A DNA stretch of 64,000 nt, from the NCBI GenBank assembly GCA_026706815.1, contig JAPOYA010000041.1:1-64000 (forward strand), in the 5' to 3' direction. The notes beneath the pieces were generated by a model. It saw only the letters and a program-made list of their open reading frames with translations. It did not search any database and was not told the origin of the DNA. The DNA is from Acidimicrobiaceae bacterium (GTDB lineage: Bacteria; Actinomycetota; Acidimicrobiia; Acidimicrobiales; Aldehydirespiratoraceae). The position numbers and the translations under genes are program-made. This document shows, piece after piece, positions 59,130 through 64,000 of the stretch (within the stretch, counting starts at the first letter, position 1; each line of letters starts with the position of its first letter).

Positions 59130-60275
59130 TTATGCCTGAATGCCGCGGTAGACCTCTGCCATCTGTTGGGCCGCCGCTTTCCAGGTCATCGCATTGACAC
59201 GGGCCTGAAGCTCTGCGGGCACTGTCGGCGGCTCTGAGGCTGCCGCGCGGAGCTGGTCTGTGAATGCCCCGTCGTTGTCGGGGGGAGCCAGGCGTACGAC
59301 ATCGCCGATCAACTCCGGCAATGCGCCCACCGCAGTGGCCACGACAGGAGTTCCCACCGACAGAGCCTCGAGTGGCGGCAGCCCGAATCCCTCGTAACGA
59401 GAAGGAAAAGCCAGCACCGTGGCACCGCGCAACAGTGCTGCTTTCTGTTGCTCGTCGACCACGGGGAGCCTCACGAATCTGCGGTCGCCGGCCGCGGTGC
59501 GCAACGTCGACTCGGCGTTGCCCGGCGGCCCTGCCACAACCAGCGCGACGTCGTTGGGCAGTGAGCTCAAGGAATCTGCAACCGCGGCGACGTTCTTGCG
59601 GTGTTCAACGGTCCCCAGTAGGAGCACGTATTTCTCGCAACCAGCGAGGCGCCGTCCCAGTTCGGCGCCGTCGGCGGCGATGGGACTGACCCCGTGAGGG
59701 ACCAGGGCAACTTGCTCTTCTGGCACATCGAAACGGCTGTACACCTCCTCAGCAACCGCCACTGACGAAACGTGTATCTTCGCTCCCGCGGCAATGGCGG
59801 CCCGCAGCGGCTCGGCCATGGCAACAACTTCAGGCCGACACCATTGGGGGTAGCGAACGAAGGAGAGATCTTGAACGGTGATCACCGAGCGAGGCGTGGG
59901 TGGAGCGGTGAAGTTCGGTCCGTGTACGACGTCAACGGATCCCACGATCAATCGATCCAGCGTGGTGAGGTTCTGCCGCCACAGACGATGGGCGACTCGA
60001 GCGGGAACGCGGGACCGGCGCACGGCAGCGGGTGTGTCCGGTCGTGCCCCGCGAAAGCTCAGGAGCCAACCTCGGACGTCAATGCCGGCGGTGTCTGTGA
60101 GCGCGTCGACCAGACCTCTGGTCGTCTGGTGGATTCCACCGGGTGGTCCGACCAGTGCGGTCACGTCGATGCCGACCCGGATTGTGTTGTCGCCGGGCGC
60201 TGTGTTGTCGCCGGGCGCTGCCGGAGCCGTGTCTGCGGGTGCGGGGGGGTCGGGGATTTGGCCGGCTGGTTTCAT
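59130..60275 (-). CDS. Glycosyltransferase family 4
   Basis: VGIDVTALVGPPGGIHQTTRGLVDAL...YVLLLGTVEHRKN...LAFPSRYEGFGLPPLEALSVGTPVVATAVGALPEL. Confidence 0.9.
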   Translation of the reverse strand: MKPAGQIPDPPAPADTAPAAPGDNTAPGDNTIRVGIDVTALVGPPGGIHQTTRGLVDALTDTAGIDVRGWLLSFRGARPDTPAAVRRSRVPARVAHRLWRQNLTTLDRLIVGSVDVVHGPNFTAPPTPRSVITVQDLSFVRYPQWCRPEVVAMAEPLRAAIAAGAKIHVSSVAVAEEVYSRFDVPEEQVALVPHGVSPIAADGAELGRRLAGCEKYVLLLGTVEHRKNVAAVADSLSSLPNDVALVVAGPPGNAESTLRTAAGDRRFVRLPVVDEQQKAALLRGATVLAFPSRYEGFGLPPLEALSVGTPVVATAVGALPELIGDVVRLAPPDNDGAFTDQLRAAASEPPTVPAELQARVNAMTWKAAAQQMAEVYRGIQA

Positions 60276-61369
60276 GGGACGTAGACGCCGTTGAGGGCCA
60301 GGATGGTGAAGACCGTCAGCGCGACAGCGGAAGCTGTGGGCAGCCGGCGCCGCAGGAACGATTCATAGTTCACGATCCCAGCGGCGAGAACAAGCGGGAA
60401 AACGGCCAAGGCGTAACGCTCCATCGAATTCAGGTTCTCGGCGGCGAACAGCAGCAGCGTTGAAGGAACCGAGTACACCCACAAGTCGGTTGACAATCTG
60501 CGCACCGCGACCACCAGCAAGAAGACCAGAACGACCGCGGCGGCCCCATGCAACAGCTCGCCCGAGTCGCCTTGAACGCCGTCGGCTAATGCTGTGATGA
60601 TCCGGGTCACGGGTTCACGCACGGCGCCACGGAGTTCTTCCTGCGCGTCGATCGGGACGCGCCAACCCCCCTGGGCGCGTTCGGCCCAGACGAGAAAGGC
60701 GAGCGTGCCCAAGGGTGCTGAGAGCACGGCCAGCCATGCCTTTGAAGAGCTCCGGTCCCGATCACTTGAGAGGGCTCTGACGAGCGCGGGCAGGGCCAGC
60801 AGACCGCCGACCGGTCGTGTCAAGCCGGCAAGAAACCCCAGCACCGCCGCTGCCAACCAGTTGCGAGACCTGGCAAAGAGGACGAATCCCAAAGCCAACG
60901 TCAAAAAGAGCGCTTCGCTGTAGCCGAGCACCAAGACGAAGGCCGAGGGGAACAGCGAGAAGATTCGCACGACGTGCCTGGAGACTTCTGGGTCGTCGGT
61001 CTCTTGCATCGCCAAGCGGTACATCAACACTCCGGCGACCAGAGCGAGCAGGTTGGCGGCGACCACAAGTGCGATGTCGGGTCTGTCGCCGACTGCCCCG
61101 AAAAACCTACCCAGAAGGGGCCATAGCGGAAAGAAGCGAATTCCCCCTTCGAGTTCGGGCGAGTCGTAGCCTTGGCCGGCCAGGTCGCGGTACCAGGTTC
61201 CGTCCCAGGGGATCAACCCATCGTCGACCGGAGAGAACGCGGGCTGCGGCTCAAGTCGATCAACGACGGCCAGAGTGGTGATATACGCGACCGCAACGTA
61301 GATTCTGGCCTCAACCCAGCCGGCCAGTGCGGCTTTGAAGTCTTGGCCAAGATTCAGTGAAGGTCTCAC
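60272..61369 (-). CDS. Integral membrane mannosyltransferase-like (PIG-V/GT-C-like)
   Basis: LIPWDGTWYRDLAGQGYDSPELEGGIRFFPLWPLLGRFFG; multiple TM helices. Confidence 0.72.
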   Translation of the reverse strand: MRPSLNLGQDFKAALAGWVEARIYVAVAYITTLAVVDRLEPQPAFSPVDDGLIPWDGTWYRDLAGQGYDSPELEGGIRFFPLWPLLGRFFGAVGDRPDIALVVAANLLALVAGVLMYRLAMQETDDPEVSRHVVRIFSLFPSAFVLVLGYSEALFLTLALGFVLFARSRNWLAAAVLGFLAGLTRPVGGLLALPALVRALSSDRDRSSSKAWLAVLSAPLGTLAFLVWAERAQGGWRVPIDAQEELRGAVREPVTRIITALADGVQGDSGELLHGAAAVVLVFLLVVAVRRLSTDLWVYSVPSTLLLFAAENLNSMERYALAVFPLVLAAGIVNYESFLRRRLPTASAVALTVFTILALNGVYVP

Positions 61370-63018
61370 TGCGGGGCCTTGTAACGAGTGAGCGACATCG
61401 GTTCAAACACGTCGCTGGGCTCAAGCAGTCGCTGTGCTTGGCGGGTTCGCCCCAACTCGTTGATCATCGTTTCGCAACGATTGCCGAAACTCTTGTAGCC
61501 GAATCCGCTGACCAACCAGACATTGTGGTCGCCGGCTTCGGCGAGCACTTCGGAGGCGAAACCCTCCACCTGCGTGTTTGCGATCGTCTCCGCGTAGTCC
61601 TGCCAGTCGACGAATTGGCCGTCGCCGCGTGGATAGGCGAACGAATCGGCCGGCCAGCTGATCGAGCGAAGAGTCGCCGGCCCCACCTGATCGGGGCAGA
61701 AGACAACCACATCGCCGGCTTCAAGACCTTCGTCGATCAGTGCTGCGACATCGGCGCCCTGGGTTCGGTCGCGTCGTGCCTCGTCGACGCTCACCGCGAG
61801 TCCGAAGGCCACGACGAGCACCAGCACCACGAGCCGCGGCCGTGCCGGGAGCATTGCGATCCCCCTCGCTGCCAGGACCAGCAGGAAGCCGACCACGACA
61901 GCTGAGTAGCGCGCTTCGAACGCGCCCGCCATGACCAAGGCAGCACCGCCGCCGATACCGAGCGTCAGCAGCACCCCCAGCCATGCGCGATCGAGATTCC
62001 CGGGTGCGAACCGAAGCATCAGCCTGCGTTCGTCGACACGGTGGGCGAGCACGCCCAGGATCGCCAGGACAGCCAGCACGATCCCCAGGAGCTCACCCTC
62101 GAATCGGTTGTTGCCACCGATCGCTTGAATCGTCTCCACAACTATTTCAGCGGGGCGCGCTCGGTCTGCCCAGGGCGTTCCTGTGGTGCGAAGTTGTTCT
62201 GAGAAAACGCTTGACCAAACCAGCAGCGTGGCGCTGCCGGCAATGACCGCAGCCGCGATGCGCAGCGCGACCGCACGAGTGCTGCCATCTCCGGAGGCGG
62301 CGCTTGTTCCCGCCATGATCAACGCGGCGCCGATCAGCCAGAGACTCCAGTAATGGGTGTGGACCAGCGCGGCGGCGGCGAGCGCCAGGAGTGTGAGCCG
62401 AACCGGCGACGCGCGTTCGATCGCACGTTCTGCGCAGAGCCATCCGACGCAGCACAGCAATGCCAGCAGGGCATACATCCGAGCTTCAGTCGCGTAGCGG
62501 ATCAGAAACGGTGAAGTGGCCGTGAGCAGCAGCGTTGCCTGCGCCGTCGTCGAGCCATGGCGGCGGGAGATCCGGTAGAGCACCCAAACTGTGAGCAGGG
62601 AGAACACCGCGGACAACGAGCGCACGGCCGCGTCACCGTCGCCGACGACGTCAATCCACCAACCGAGCAGCAGGTAGTAGAGAACTGGGTGGCCGTCATG
62701 TCGCAGTGCTTCGACCATCTGTTCGAAATCCAACTGTGCGATGTTGACCGAGAGCGCCTCATCGAGCCATAACGGCGAGGGGGCGACGAAGCGCAGGACC
62801 ACGCCGGCAGCGAGAGCTGTCGCGCCCAGTGTCAGCGCAACACGGTTCCATTCCAGTGGCGCAGGCGCGTGGTCGTCGGCGGGGCCGTCAGAGTGGTCAG
62901 CTTCACAAGCGGCGGGGGCCACAGCCGCTGAATCTAGCCGTAGGCGGCGGTAGCGCCCCATACAGCGACTGTTCAGGCCACGGTACGTCTCGAGCCATAC
63001 TCGGATTCGGGCTGACAA
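61366..63018 (-). CDS. GT-C/GT39-like membrane glycosyltransferase
   Basis: PLWLDEALSVNIAQLDFEQMVEALRHDGHPVLYYLLLGWWIDVVGDGDAAVRSLSAVFSLLTVWVLY. Confidence 0.78.
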   Translation of the reverse strand: MSARIRVWLETYRGLNSRCMGRYRRLRLDSAAVAPAACEADHSDGPADDHAPAPLEWNRVALTLGATALAAGVVLRFVAPSPLWLDEALSVNIAQLDFEQMVEALRHDGHPVLYYLLLGWWIDVVGDGDAAVRSLSAVFSLLTVWVLYRISRRHGSTTAQATLLLTATSPFLIRYATEARMYALLALLCCVGWLCAERAIERASPVRLTLLALAAAALVHTHYWSLWLIGAALIMAGTSAASGDGSTRAVALRIAAAVIAGSATLLVWSSVFSEQLRTTGTPWADRARPAEIVVETIQAIGGNNRFEGELLGIVLAVLAILGVLAHRVDERRLMLRFAPGNLDRAWLGVLLTLGIGGGAALVMAGAFEARYSAVVVGFLLVLAARGIAMLPARPRLVVLVLVVAFGLAVSVDEARRDRTQGADVAALIDEGLEAGDVVVFCPDQVGPATLRSISWPADSFAYPRGDGQFVDWQDYAETIANTQVEGFASEVLAEAGDHNVWLVSGFGYKSFGNRCETMINELGRTRQAQRLLEPSDVFEPMSLTRYKAPQ

Positions 63019-63050
63019 ACCGCGCGATGGACATGTAGCATCTGCGCTTG

Positions 63051-64000
63051 ATGACGACTCGCATGGTGATAATCGGCGGGGGTCCCGCGGGCAATAGTTG
63101 CGCTACCACAGCGGCACGACTGGGTGCAGAGGTGGTTCTCGTTGAGCGTGACACGATCGGCGGAGCCGCCCACCTCTGGGACTGCATACCTTCCAAGGCT
63201 ATGGTCGCAGCAGGCAACGCAAGATCCTTCGTGCAGCGGTCCATGCGCATGGGGCTTTCGGAGGTTGCCACCGATGTCGATCTCGAACTGCTCCGGGACC
63301 GTTTGTCAGCCCTTGAACATCGGCTCGAATCTCAGATCCGGAGCCTGCTTGCCAGCCAGCAGGTTCAGTTCGCCCACGGAACAGGCACGATGCTCGACGC
63401 CCATACAGTAAGGGCGTCCACTGCGGACGGGGACATCGACTTCGAAGCTGATGTGATCGTTCTGGCAACTGGGAGCCGGCCTCGTGTTGATGATTGGGCA
63501 CAGGTCGACGGCGTCCGAGTGCTCACCACTCGAGACGCGTACCCGCCGCCGACGATGCCTGAACACCTCGTCGTGATCGGCTCGGGCGTTACCGGCGTGG
63601 AGTTCGTCCACATGTTCGAGTCGATGGGCTCTGAAGTCACCTTGGTCGTCAGCCGTCAACAGGTGCTGCCGGCCAAGGATCCTGAGGTGGCGGCCGCTCT
63701 GGAGGAGGATTTCTTGCGCCGCGGAGTCCATCTTCTGAAAGGCGCGCGCGCCGTCAGCATCAGCAAGGACGGTGAGGAAGTGACTGTCAGTTGTGACGAT
63801 GGGCGGGTGGTGACGGGTTCTCATGCACTTCTGGCTATCGGCTCGGTTCCCAACAGCCAAAAGCTCGGGTTGGACAATGCCGGTGTGCGCGCAGAGGGAG
63901 GTTATGTGCCAGTCGATGTGAACCTGCGCTCCAACGTGAGCCACATCTACGCAGCCGGTGACCTCAGCGGTCGCCTCCCGCTGTCATCGGTGGCAAGCAT
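63051..64000 (+). CDS. FAD-dependent pyridine nucleotide-disulfide oxidoreductase, LpdA-like (runs off window end)
   Basis: Own translation: MTTRMVIIGGGPAGNSCATTAARLGAEVVLVERDTIGGAAHLWDCIPSKAM...LVVIGSGVTGVEFVHMFESMGSEVTLV...HIYAAGDLSG. Confidence 0.88.
   Translation, partial: MTTRMVIIGGGPAGNSCATTAARLGAEVVLVERDTIGGAAHLWDCIPSKAMVAAGNARSFVQRSMRMGLSEVATDVDLELLRDRLSALEHRLESQIRSLLASQQVQFAHGTGTMLDAHTVRASTADGDIDFEADVIVLATGSRPRVDDWAQVDGVRVLTTRDAYPPPTMPEHLVVIGSGVTGVEFVHMFESMGSEVTLVVSRQQVLPAKDPEVAAALEEDFLRRGVHLLKGARAVSISKDGEEVTVSCDDGRVVTGSHALLAIGSVPNSQKLGLDNAGVRAEGGYVPVDVNLRSNVSHIYAAGDLSGRLPLSSVAS

Overview
This is a high-GC, actinobacterial-looking chromosome segment (possibly Acidimicrobiia-like; inferred from gene content only). 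It opens with the 3' end of a 23S rRNA, a 5S rRNA and a rho-independent terminator. A conserved housekeeping backbone follows: korAB, a HAD phosphatase, tlyA, nadK, recN, pyrG, a NUDIX gene, xerD, trpS, scpAB, a pseudouridine synthase, tyrA, aroA, cmk, plsC, ispH, rpmB, rpmG, murI, rph, rdgB, tRNA-Leu, clpP, rpe and a TRAM/TrmA-type methyltransferase. Four accessory blocks interrupt it. (1) A tightly coupled three-gene cassette directly behind the rRNA operon (~539-6932): DUF6361-like protein, phospholipase-D-family protein with two HxK motifs, and a large SF2 helicase. It is followed by an AAA_14/DUF4143 ATPase gene preceded by five 23-bp palindromic iterons. (2) A second, different PLD/helicase cassette (~34141-42048): a large Eco57I-like N6-adenine methyltransferase plus a PLD-SNF2 helicase fusion, facing a convergent lower-GC gene with HEPN-like character, next to tRNA-Leu and clpP. 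(3) An integrase island (~44.9-50.4 kb) with two ISL3-family elements that still show inverted repeats and target-site duplications, and a small membrane-protein gene with a nearly perfect 228-bp in-frame tandem duplication. (4) A cell-surface glycan/glycosyltransferase cluster (~50.4-63.0 kb). The best candidates for an under-described system are the DUF6361-PLD-helicase cassette and the MTase/PLD-SNF2/HEPN-like cassette. Functions are inferred from motifs read by eye; no database search was run.
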